DNA of 64,000 nucleotides, from the NCBI GenBank assembly GCA_041859945.1, contig JBFLGC010000003.1, forward strand, positions 1-64,000, written 5' to 3'. A model generated the notes under the pieces. That model was given only the letters and a program-made list of their open reading frames with translations. It did no database searches and was not told where the DNA came from. The stretch is from Tetragenococcus sp041859945 (GTDB taxonomy: Bacteria > Bacillota > Bacilli > Lactobacillales > Enterococcaceae). Position 1 is the first letter of the stretch; every line of letters begins with the position of its first letter. This document shows positions 25,612 to 36,872 of the stretch, piece after piece. Made by a program: the position numbers and the translations under genes.

Positions 25612-26196
25612 CTAATTTTCAGAATTTGCTGATTTTTCGTTAATATTCCACATCGGCAGGCGATTCATTTCCGGAATAAAGCTGATTTCAGGCGTACTCA
25701 TTTCCTCATAAGTAAAACGATTTTTTTCTTTACCTTCTTCAAAAAAGATAAAAGTGATCTTGTTAGGATCGATATCATATTTTTGAGCGATACTATCAGT
25801 ATTATAGACGATCGGGTAATAATAAAAACTACGATTCAATTCACTGTCTTTTTCGGTCACCAAAGTTTTTATCGCTTGATAATCTTTGCCATGTGGTTTT
25901 GAAAACATGACTGATATTGCATTTTTCTTTTTGATCGTTTCATCTTCCGTTTTATAATCCAAGGATTTGACTTTCCCAGTTGTAAAATCATTGTACGTGA
26001 TATTATTGATCTGTTGGGCACGAATCGAAGTATTGGTCTTCATCACAAGAAAAGTCCCTAAACAAACCACAACTAAACCACCAATACAATAGATCATGGT
26101 TTTCTTTTGATCGGCGTAAACAGTATCGACGAAGGTATCCCATCCCTTACGAACACTTCGTTTAACTTTTTCGGTCCAATTATTTGTATTTTTCAT
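25612..26196 (-). CDS. Membrane-anchored protein, possibly thioredoxin-like, unrecognised
   Basis: A 194-residue protein with a basic N-terminus, one transmembrane segment (about 33-52) and a roughly 140-residue domain predicted to be outside the cell. The segment YNTDSIAQKYDIDPNKITFI followed by FFEEGKEKNRF has the beta-alpha-beta spacing of the second half of a thioredoxin fold, but there is no CxxC. I do not recognise the family and assign no function. AGGTG precedes the ATG. It lies upstream of the ABC importer promoter on the same strand and next to the long repeat (copy 2). Confidence 0.6.
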   Translation of the reverse strand: MKNTNNWTEKVKRSVRKGWDTFVDTVYADQKKTMIYCIGGLVVVCLGTFLVMKTNTSIRAQQINNITYNDFTTGKVKSLDYKTEDETIKKKNAISVMFSKPHGKDYQAIKTLVTEKDSELNRSFYYYPIVYNTDSIAQKYDIDPNKITFIFFEEGKEKNRFTYEEMSTPEISFIPEMNRLPMWNINEKSANSEN

Positions 26197-26296
26197 TTAA
26201 AGCACCTGCTTTGATCAACATTTTAACTTATATCATATACTAGCAATTTTTTCTATCATTCGTCAAGACCAGAACCACAAGTTCTTATATTTGATG

Positions 26297-26949
26297 TTGC
26301 AATTCTCGGCTGAATCAGCCGCTACACTACGAAATTGGCTTGCTTACAGTCAGCCGTGGAACCGTCGTGAGCCTAAAGTCTCACACCTTTCAAGCTTCAA
26401 ACGCCTAGTAACCACTAAAGTGCTCACTGGGCGTAATTCACATTGAATTCTTAACACAATGATTTCGCAAGTCAATCTCTACGTTTCATATAAATTTATT
26501 TGATTCTTATAAAAATAAATTTATGTGCTATATGGTTCCTGCTAAATAATGTCTACGAACAACGAGACATTTTCCTTGGTGCATGCATTAAATGATATTT
26601 GTAAAACTTGAGGATATCATTTAATAAGATTCATATATCCAAGTTTCCGAATGACTGATCTACTCGAACAATCTGTTTATGCTAGCGAAACGTAACGAAT
26701 GTGGCTGTGACGTCACGTGAAAAAGGAGCCAATGTGAATTGTTTTGAATCACTATGATCGGCTCGCATAGCGAGACAGAGTAGATGATGAAAAATACCTA
26801 CTCGGTACGGGGACTGGATGCTTTAGCGTTTAGTCCCCGTTTAAAGCTTGACAGACTTGAGACTTCAGGATCAAGTCGGTCCCACGGCTGACAGTAGCAG
26901 CCACATTTGTGTAGTGTAGCGTTAACTTAAAGTCGGCCGTGAATTGTAA
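26297..26949. repeat. Structured intergenic repeat, long copy (copy 2)
   Basis: A 653-base element between divergent genes, bounded by TTGCAATTCTCGG and CCGTGAATTGTAA. The left arm (26297 to about 26490) matches the reverse complement of copy 3's right arm. The right arm (about 26690-26949) matches the reverse complement of copy 3's left arm. Each arm contains a series of hairpins, including ACGGGGACT/AGTCCCCGT (about 26807-26840) and CTTGA/TCAAG. The AT-rich middle holds a 12-bp perfect stem (26587-26598 with 26614-26625). No coding sequence is evident. Confidence 0.82.
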
Positions 26950-27042
26950 TCTAAGCTCGATATTTTTTAGTACACAGTTTTCTTTTTCATAAATTTTCGC
27001 TATAATAGAAAGAGTATAAATTATAGAAACGAGGGATGAAAT

Positions 27043-28743
27043 ATGTCTTTTGACGGCGTCTTCACCCATTTGATGGTCAATGAATTGAGTCAAACCTTAA
27101 AAAATGGCCGGATCAGTAAAATCCAACAACCTTATGACAATGAAGTCGTGTTAACGATACGTTCTGAACGGAAAAATCACAAATTATTGCTATCAGCTCA
27201 CCCAACTTATGCGCGGGTCCAGTTGACAAACATGACTTATATCAATCCAGACACTCCCCCTAATTTTGTGATGATGCTGCGAAAATATTTAGACGGAGCA
27301 ATTTTAGAAAGTATCGAGCAAATCGACAATGACCGTGTGATCCATTTTCACTTCAAGCATCGTAATGAATTAGGGGATTTGCAAACTGTGGTTTTGATCG
27401 TTGAACTGATGGGACGACATAGCACCATCCTCTTAATGAATCGAGAAACCGGTAAGATCCTTGATGCGATCAAACATATTGGTAGTTCGCAAAACACCTA
27501 CCGCATTTTATTACCAGGCGCTGACTATATCGTGCCACCTAAACAAGACAGTTTAAATCCTTTCTTAGCCACTGATACCCAAGTGTTCGAAAGGCTCGCG
27601 CATTTGGATCCCTTCAATGCCAAGAGTTTGCAACAAGTCTTTCAAGGCTTAGGTCGTGATACCGCTGAAGAATTGATTTATCGTCTGAATGAGGCACCAA
27701 ACGACAAATTAAAAACTTGGCAACAATTCTTTGCTAGCTTGAAATCGCCACAACCGACCTTCGTTACTACCAAAAACAAAGAATTTTTTACACCGATCAC
27801 TTATCATTATCTAGAAAAGCAGGCGATCACCGTTGAAAATTTTGTTTCTCTGAGTGAATTGCTCGATCATTTTTACCATGACAAAGCGCAACGTGATCGT
27901 GTACGCCAACAAGGCAATGAATTGCTACGTAAAGTCGAGAATGAATTGAAACGGAATCAAAACAAATTACAAAAACGTGAAAATACTTTAAAAGAATCGG
28001 AAAGTGCGGAGATTTATCGTGAGAAAGGCGAATTACTGACGACATTCATGCATGAAGTACCGCGGGGAAAAAATGAAGTCTCCTTAGCCAACTATTATGA
28101 TGAAAATCGACCGCTAAAAATCACTTTAGACCCTGCTTTGACACCTAGTCAAAATGCGCAAAAATATTTCCAACGCTATCAAAAGCTACGTAATGCTGTC
28201 AAATTAGTCCATGATCAAATTCGTGAAAGTCAAGCCGAAATAAACTATTTGGAATCAGTCCAATCACAATTAGAATTAGCCGAGCCTGAAGATTTGCCTA
28301 ATATTCGTGAAGAGTTGACGGAACAAGGTTATCTTAAAGTTCAAACCAAGCAAAGGCAAAAGAAAGTCCACAAATCGCAACCAGAAAAATTTGTGGCCAC
28401 GGATCAAACAGAAATTTTAGTGGGTAAAAATAATTTACAAAATGATCGCTTGACCCTCAAAACAGCACGTAAAACAGACTATTGGCTCCATGCAAAAAAT
28501 ATTCCCGGCTCACATGTGATCATAAAAAGTGATGCGCCTGCTGAGGAAACCATTTTAGAGGCAGCTGAACTAGCCGCTTACTTTTCTAAATATCGCTATT
28601 CCGCCCAAGTTCCTGTCGATTTAGTCCAAGTCAAACACATTCATAAGCCAAATGGAGCTAAGCCAGGATATGTCATCTATGAAAATCAAAAAACTTACTA
28701 TGTCACGCCACATGAAGCGACGATCCAAAGGCTAAAAGCATGA
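27043..28743 (+). CDS. rqcH: Rqc2/RqcH homologue (NFACT protein)
   Basis: Ribosome quality control factor that binds stalled 50S-peptidyl-tRNA complexes and directs C-terminal Ala tailing of the nascent chain. It has 566 residues: NFACT-N domain (MSFDGVFTHLMVNELSQTL onward), a central HhH and long coiled-coil region (about 280-430, RVRQQGNELLRKVENELKRN), and the C-terminal NFACT-R domain (GKNNLQNDRLTLKTARKTDY, WLHAKNIPGSHVII). A -10 box TATAAT lies at 27001-27006 and GAGGG precedes the ATG. Older annotation calls this family FbpA/fibronectin-binding. Monocistronic, with its own terminator. Confidence 0.93.
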   Translation: MSFDGVFTHLMVNELSQTLKNGRISKIQQPYDNEVVLTIRSERKNHKLLLSAHPTYARVQLTNMTYINPDTPPNFVMMLRKYLDGAILESIEQIDNDRVIHFHFKHRNELGDLQTVVLIVELMGRHSTILLMNRETGKILDAIKHIGSSQNTYRILLPGADYIVPPKQDSLNPFLATDTQVFERLAHLDPFNAKSLQQVFQGLGRDTAEELIYRLNEAPNDKLKTWQQFFASLKSPQPTFVTTKNKEFFTPITYHYLEKQAITVENFVSLSELLDHFYHDKAQRDRVRQQGNELLRKVENELKRNQNKLQKRENTLKESESAEIYREKGELLTTFMHEVPRGKNEVSLANYYDENRPLKITLDPALTPSQNAQKYFQRYQKLRNAVKLVHDQIRESQAEINYLESVQSQLELAEPEDLPNIREELTEQGYLKVQTKQRQKKVHKSQPEKFVATDQTEILVGKNNLQNDRLTLKTARKTDYWLHAKNIPGSHVIIKSDAPAEETILEAAELAAYFSKYRYSAQVPVDLVQVKHIHKPNGAKPGYVIYENQKTYYVTPHEATIQRLKA

Positions 28744-28751
28744 CTAAATCA

Positions 28752-28797
28752 AATAACCGCCCGCTCATTGTTTCAAAAACTTGAGTGGACGGTTATT
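28752..28797 (+). terminator. Terminator after rqcH
   Basis: AATAACCG (28752-28759) pairs with CGGTTATT (28790-28797), with inner pairs CTCA/TGAG, followed by a short T-run. It probably serves both rqcH and the convergent pyr operon. Confidence 0.78.
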
Positions 28798-28811
28798 TTG
28801 TATATTTAACA

Positions 28812-29513
28812 CTATTTTAAAGTTTTGTTCACCGTTCCAAAATAAACAGATCGATCCTTTTTATCTTGTAAAGGTCGCGCATTTTCAGTGACTTGTAAAA
28901 CAAATTGAGCAAAAAAATCTTTATCCATTTGACTCAGTCGGTCAAAGACGAACCATTGCACCGGACCTGTTGTCGGTGGTGTCGTTAGCGAACCAGTATA
29001 GTGAAAATGTGTTTTTTGTACTGGCATGAACGCTATAGGATCAAGCTTGTGGCTCTTGCTTTTAAAATCCCAACTCGTCTTGGTCTGACCATTAAAAATA
29101 GTTGATCTCAAAGAAGTCAATTCAAATAAAACAGCTAGAACAGCAATTTTCCCTGAGCGACTTTTGTGAACAAAATGAAATTCCACTTTCTCGCGCTGCT
29201 CATCGATCACATGTTCACTGGGTTTATGGAAATGAATGTCCGTCAACCAATACTTTTCTTCTTGAAACACGATATAGTTGCGACTATCTTGCGGGACTAA
29301 ATGTGTCGTAGGAAACTGGATGACTTCTTCAAATTCAGCTTTTTGATAATGAAAGCGTAGGGTACTTTGATAACTACTCGATTCTTTATGGTCCAAAGCG
29401 ATCGGTGCCTGATAAGGATAACAGGCAGCTTGTGCAAATTCATCATTTAATTGAGCCCAATACTTAGGCCCTGTCTTGCCATTATAATCCCAAAGCGTAC
29501 CCTCATTGGTCAT
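28812..29513 (-). CDS. Alpha-class carbonic anhydrase, cytoplasmic
   Basis: Interconverts CO2 and bicarbonate. The 233-residue protein has the alpha-class zinc ligands His94 and His96 in DIHFHKPSEH and His113 in EFHFVH, plus WDYNGKTGPKYWAQL at the start and YTGSLTTPPTTGPVQW near the C-terminus. The usual CTE after TTPP is replaced by TTG. No signal peptide is present, which is unusual for alpha-class enzymes and implies a cytoplasmic location. It starts four bases after the pyrE stop, as the last gene of the pyr operon. Bicarbonate is a substrate of carbamoyl phosphate synthase (carAB), so it probably feeds that enzyme. Confidence 0.92.
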   Translation of the reverse strand: MTNEGTLWDYNGKTGPKYWAQLNDEFAQAACYPYQAPIALDHKESSSYQSTLRFHYQKAEFEEVIQFPTTHLVPQDSRNYIVFQEEKYWLTDIHFHKPSEHVIDEQREKVEFHFVHKSRSGKIAVLAVLFELTSLRSTIFNGQTKTSWDFKSKSHKLDPIAFMPVQKTHFHYTGSLTTPPTTGPVQWFVFDRLSQMDKDFFAQFVLQVTENARPLQDKKDRSVYFGTVNKTLK

Positions 29514-29517
29514 TTTT

Positions 29518-30162
29518 TTACTTCCCTTTGGATCCTTGCCAATGCTCAGGATCTTTTTTCCATTCTTTTAATAAAACTAGCTCTTCTCTTTTGATATAAT
29601 CTTGTTGCAAGGCCGTCTCGATCAACGTCGAATAATTCGTCAATGTCGTCAAAGAGATACCGGCTTTTTCAAAATTTTCGACACCTTTTTCAAGTTCATA
29701 GGTAAAGATCGCGACTACACCTAAAACGTCAGCCCCTGCTCTTTGGGCCGCTTGACAAGCTTCCAAGACACTACCACCGGTTGAGATCAAGTCTTCGATC
29801 ACGACCATTTTTTGTCCTGGCCTGATCTTGCCTTCGATTTGATTGCCTTTGCCGTGATCTTTGGCTTTACTACGAATATAGACCATGGGCAGATCCAGTC
29901 GTTCAGCTACCCAAGCCGCATGCGGGATCCCAGCTGTGGCCGTACCGGCGATGACTTCGACTTCTGGGTATTGGGCCGCGATCAATTTTGCTAAGCCTTT
30001 ACTGATTTGCTTTCTGACAGCTGGGTAGCTCATTGTGATCCGGTTATCACAATAAATCGGACTTTTGATGCCGCTTGCCCACGTAAATGGGTCTTGCGGA
30101 CTTAAAAAAACGGCTTGAATAGCTAATAAGTCTTTGGCGATTTCAGTTTGTAAAGTTGTCAT
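29518..30162 (-). CDS. pyrE: Orotate phosphoribosyltransferase
   Basis: Joins orotate and PRPP to give OMP. It has 214 residues from ATG 30162, which follows GGAG at good spacing; a longer in-frame ORF extends back through pyrF and is rejected. The PRPP loop is VVIEDLISTGGSVLEA. Other signatures are SGIKSPIYCDNR, GTATAGIPHAAWVA and YIRSKAKDHGKGNQIEG. It overlaps pyrF by 20 bases, in operon order pyrF-pyrE-carbonic anhydrase. Confidence 0.96.
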   Translation of the reverse strand: MTTLQTEIAKDLLAIQAVFLSPQDPFTWASGIKSPIYCDNRITMSYPAVRKQISKGLAKLIAAQYPEVEVIAGTATAGIPHAAWVAERLDLPMVYIRSKAKDHGKGNQIEGKIRPGQKMVVIEDLISTGGSVLEACQAAQRAGADVLGVVAIFTYELEKGVENFEKAGISLTTLTNYSTLIETALQQDYIKREELVLLKEWKKDPEHWQGSKGK

Positions 30163-30871
30163 TTTTTTCGCTCCATTCTTTTTTGATCGATCGATACATT
30201 TGGTAAGGATCTTGGGCTTTTGTGATCGGACGTCCCACAACGATCGCATTGGCGCCGAGTGCACGAGCTTTAGAAGGCGTCACGACACGTTTTTGATCTT
30301 CTATTTTCGCTAAATCAGGTCGAATACCTGGCGTCACACAGATAAAATCTTCACTTGTCTTTTGATGGATAGCCGTTGCCTCAAGAGCCGAGCAAACCAC
30401 GCCGTCTAAACCTGCAGCCTGTGCCAAAAGGGCATAATGGCAAACACTATCAATCAAAGTCGTTTCGATCAACTGTTCGCTTTGCATTTGTTTTTGACTA
30501 GTGGAAGTAAGCTGGGTCACTGCAATCAGCTGGGGTACTTTTTGTTGGCTACTTCCCGCTATTAGCCCTGAAACGGCTGCTGCCATCATTTCTTTGCCAC
30601 CAGCGGCATGGACATTGGTCAACGAAACGCCTAATTGTGCCAAACCTTTCATGGCTCGTTCAACGGTATTGGGAATATCATGTAACTTTAAATCTAAAAA
30701 AATATCGTGTCCACTTGCTTTTAAAAAGCGGACGATATCAGGCCCCTCTTGATAAAAAAGTTCCATCCCGACTTTGACAAATAAAGATTCTTCAGACGGA
30801 AATTTTTTTAAAAAAGGGACGATTTCAACTTTAGTAGAAAAATCTAAAGCAATGATAGGACGTTCGATCAT
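30143..30871 (-). CDS. pyrF: Orotidine 5'-phosphate decarboxylase
   Basis: Last step to UMP: decarboxylates OMP. The 242-residue TIM-barrel enzyme has the catalytic DLKLHDIPNTVERAM (the Asp-x-Lys-x-x-Asp set), VKVGMELFY near the N-terminus, TPGIRP and the phosphate-binding GRPITKAQDP. It overlaps pyrD by four bases and pyrE by 20. Confidence 0.96.
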   Translation of the reverse strand: MIERPIIALDFSTKVEIVPFLKKFPSEESLFVKVGMELFYQEGPDIVRFLKASGHDIFLDLKLHDIPNTVERAMKGLAQLGVSLTNVHAAGGKEMMAAAVSGLIAGSSQQKVPQLIAVTQLTSTSQKQMQSEQLIETTLIDSVCHYALLAQAAGLDGVVCSALEATAIHQKTSEDFICVTPGIRPDLAKIEDQKRVVTPSKARALGANAIVVGRPITKAQDPYQMYRSIKKEWSEKNDNFTN

Positions 30872-31803
30872 TTTTTAGCCTCCTTGATTTCTTTTATCAA
30901 TGTTTCTAAAGAGTCGATCCCAAGTTCTTGCATCCGTATAGGAAGTTGGTCGATCAACTTGGGACACGCAAAAGGATCGGTAAAATTGGCAGTCCCTACT
31001 GCCACCGCACTGGCACCGGCCATATACATTTCTAACACATCATCGACCGTCATGACGCCACCCATACCAATGATCGGTAATTCACTGATCTTAGCTACCT
31101 GATGGATCAAGCGGATCGCCACCGGTTTTATCGCCGGACCGGATAGTCCTCCTGTTTGGTTGGCTAAGATCGGTTGCCTTGTCTTTAAATCGATGCGCAT
31201 GCCTAACAACGTATTGATCAAAGAAAAACCATCTGCGCCCCCTCTTTCCACCGCTTTTGCTAAAACGACGATATCGGTCACATTAGGCGATAATTTCACA
31301 TAAACAGGGACTTGAGATACTTTTTTGACCGCTTGTGTTAAACTTTGTGCTAAGACTGGATCGGTCCCAAAAGTGATCCCACCTTTTTTGACATTCGGAC
31401 AAGAGATGTTCAGTTCTAGCGCTTTGACATTAGGCGCTTGACTGATGGCACGGGCGACCTCGACATAATCGTCGATCGAGCTGCCGGCCACATTGGCGAT
31501 GATAGGTAAATCAGGGTGGGCTTGGTTCAATTCAGGCAATATCTTGGTCATGGCAACCTCTAAACCCGGATTTTGTAAGCCAATGGCATTAAGCATGCCA
31601 CTAGGAGTCTCTGCTACGCGCGGCGTAGGATTACCAAAACGAGCAACAGGCGTGATCGCCTTGATCATGACCGCCCCTAATCGATCGAGCGAATAGTACT
31701 GATCAAATTCTTTTCCAAAGCCAAAACAACCACTCGCTGGCATGATAGGGTTTTTCAAAGTAAGTCCGGGCAACTTCACTGCCAAGCAATTTTTCTTGGT
31801 CAT
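30868..31803 (-). CDS. pyrD: Dihydroorotate dehydrogenase, class 1B catalytic subunit
   Basis: Oxidises dihydroorotate to orotate with FMN, passing electrons through PyrK to NAD. The 311-residue protein has the N-terminal LPGLTLKNPIMPASGCFGFG, the active-site Cys in LELNISCPNVKKGG, VYVKLSPNVTD, GGLSGPAIKP and GMGGVMTVDDVLEMYMAGA. The class 1B call rests on the adjacent pyrK gene (overlap of four bases) and the Cys-type active site. Confidence 0.96.
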   Translation of the reverse strand: MTKKNCLAVKLPGLTLKNPIMPASGCFGFGKEFDQYYSLDRLGAVMIKAITPVARFGNPTPRVAETPSGMLNAIGLQNPGLEVAMTKILPELNQAHPDLPIIANVAGSSIDDYVEVARAISQAPNVKALELNISCPNVKKGGITFGTDPVLAQSLTQAVKKVSQVPVYVKLSPNVTDIVVLAKAVERGGADGFSLINTLLGMRIDLKTRQPILANQTGGLSGPAIKPVAIRLIHQVAKISELPIIGMGGVMTVDDVLEMYMAGASAVAVGTANFTDPFACPKLIDQLPIRMQELGIDSLETLIKEIKEAKK

Positions 31804-32582
31804 AAGCTCACCTCTCCAGCTTTAAAAATCGGACCTTCATCACAAATTTTGACACTTTTTATGCCACTAGCATCATCTTTTACATGACAAACACAGGCAT
31901 AACAAGCCCCGATCCCACAAGCCATGCGCGCCTCTAAAGACAATTGGACATTGGCAACTTTTTCAGCATAAAACTGTTCGGTCGTTTTTAGTAAACCCGT
32001 ATTCCCACAGGCAAAAACCACATCAGGCACTTGCTCAAAAGAAAGTAATAGATTGCCGACATTGCCGCATTTCCCAAAGCTGCCATCGTCAGTCGCTACC
32101 AAAGTAGGCCCAAGCTCTTCAAAGTCAGTCACGGCATACATCGTAGTACTCGTTGTGAAGCCTAAAAAATGCACCGTTTTGACCCCTTTTTGTCGCAACT
32201 GTTTGGAGAGTTCATACAAAGGCGGGATACCGATCCCGCCACCTATGATAAAAGCAGTTGCGCCTTTGGGGATGTCAGCAATTGAAAAGCCATTGCCTAA
32301 AGGGCCTAAAACATCTAAGCGATCGCCCTTTTGCATTTCTGATAAGGCTTTTGTCCCAACACCTTCGATCCGATAAATGATCCGACATTCTTTTTTAGAA
32401 TGATCGATCGCATTTAAACTGATCGGTCGTCGTAAAAGCAGGTCAGATCGTGGCACTCGGATGTGTAAAAATTGTCCAGGTGAATGCATCTCGTTTACTA
32501 GATCACCGGTCAATGTCAGGGCATAAATCAGAGGTGCTAATTGAACTTGTGAAACGATGGTCATCATTTCTTGTTTCATCAT
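31800..32582 (-). CDS. pyrK: Dihydroorotate dehydrogenase electron-transfer subunit
   Basis: FAD and [2Fe-2S] subunit that links PyrD to NAD. It has 260 residues: the FAD-binding RRPISLNAI, the NAD-binding GGGIGIPPLYELSK, and the C-terminal cluster ligands CGIGACYACVCHV with a fourth Cys further on (KICDEGPIF). AGGAGA precedes ATG 32582. It lies between carB and pyrD, as in related Firmicutes operons. Confidence 0.95.
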   Translation of the reverse strand: MMKQEMMTIVSQVQLAPLIYALTLTGDLVNEMHSPGQFLHIRVPRSDLLLRRPISLNAIDHSKKECRIIYRIEGVGTKALSEMQKGDRLDVLGPLGNGFSIADIPKGATAFIIGGGIGIPPLYELSKQLRQKGVKTVHFLGFTTSTTMYAVTDFEELGPTLVATDDGSFGKCGNVGNLLLSFEQVPDVVFACGNTGLLKTTEQFYAEKVANVQLSLEARMACGIGACYACVCHVKDDASGIKSVKICDEGPIFKAGEVSL

Positions 32583-32598
32583 GATCTCTCCTTTTTGA

Positions 32599-35781
<3,183 letters not shown>

Positions 35782-35782
35782 C

Positions 35783-36862
35783 TTAGTCACGCTCCTTTCC
35801 AGCATCCATCATTTCAATAAATTCATCAAACAAGTGTGCCGCATCATGCGGTCCCGGCGCTGCATCGGGGTGAAATTGCACACTAAAAGCAGGATAACGG
35901 CGGTGCCGCAATCCTTCGATCGTGCTATCATTGACTTCGACATGGGTTATGATCAACTCTTTTTGATCCACAGATTTAGGATCAACGGCAAAGCCATGAT
36001 TTTGTGAGGTAAAATCGATTCGGCCAGTCGCGATCTCTTTGACGGGATGGTTCAACCCCCGATGTCCAAAGCGCATTTTATAGGTATCACAACCATTCGC
36101 TAGCGCAAACAGTTGATGACCCAGACAAATACCAAAAAGTGGGATCTTTCCTTGTATCCCTTGGATCATTGCGACCGCAGCAGGGATACTTTTGGGATCG
36201 CCAGGGCCATTGGTCAACATCACGCCATCGGGAGCCAATTCTAAAATTTCGGCTGCTGTTGTGGTGTAGGGTAAAACAGTCAAGTTGCAATCATGCTTGG
36301 ATAATTCGCGCATAATACTATGCTTTAGACCAAAATCGATAACAACGACATTATGGCCGACACCCGGACTAGGAAAGGGTTTGGTCGTCGAAACTTGCTC
36401 GACTTGATTGGTCGGTAAAACAGCGGCTTTCAATTGATCAAAAGCATGCGAAAAATCTGTCTCTTGATCGACGATACTCGCTTTCATCGTGCCTTTTTGA
36501 CGGATCTTACGGGTCAGTGCCCGCGTATCGATACCAGCAATTCCAGGAATATTTTTGCGTTTCAAAAATTCAGCTAAAGTCAATTGGTTGCGCCAATTAC
36601 TAGCCAGACGCGCATGTTCTTTGACGACGACCCCTTTGCAGGTCGGGGCGATCGATTCATAATCGTCACGATTGATCCCGTAATTTCCGATCATTGGATA
36701 AGTAAAGGTGATGATCTGACCGTTGTAGCTCTGATCAGTGATCGTTTCTTGATAGCCCGTCATGGCTGTGGTAAAGACGATCTCACCAAAAACATTGGTA
36801 GGAGCTCCAAACCCCTCTCCTTCAAAACAAGTCCCATCTTCTAATATCAACCAGCGTTTCAT
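35783..36862 (-). CDS. carA: Carbamoyl phosphate synthase, glutaminase subunit
   Basis: Hydrolyses glutamine and channels ammonia to CarB. The 359-residue protein has the small N-terminal domain (LILEDGTCFEGEGFGA, TAMTGYQETITDQSYNGQI) and a C-terminal class I amidotransferase domain with nucleophile Cys in PLFGICLGHQLFALA and the His-x-Glu equivalent near SVQFHPDAAPGPHDAAHLF. In that last motif Asp-Ala replaces the usual Glu-Ala (FHPEA), a conservative change at a catalytic-triad position worth checking. GGAGGG precedes the ATG. Confidence 0.95.
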   Translation of the reverse strand: MKRWLILEDGTCFEGEGFGAPTNVFGEIVFTTAMTGYQETITDQSYNGQIITFTYPMIGNYGINRDDYESIAPTCKGVVVKEHARLASNWRNQLTLAEFLKRKNIPGIAGIDTRALTRKIRQKGTMKASIVDQETDFSHAFDQLKAAVLPTNQVEQVSTTKPFPSPGVGHNVVVIDFGLKHSIMRELSKHDCNLTVLPYTTTAAEILELAPDGVMLTNGPGDPKSIPAAVAMIQGIQGKIPLFGICLGHQLFALANGCDTYKMRFGHRGLNHPVKEIATGRIDFTSQNHGFAVDPKSVDQKELIITHVEVNDSTIEGLRHRRYPAFSVQFHPDAAPGPHDAAHLFDEFIEMMDAGKERD

Positions 36863-36872
36863 GAAAACCCTC

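Noticed and set aside
26297..26949. Degenerate coding sequence inside the long repeats
   Set aside because: No frame holds conserved codon patterns between copies 2 and 3, and differences fall as paired changes in stems.
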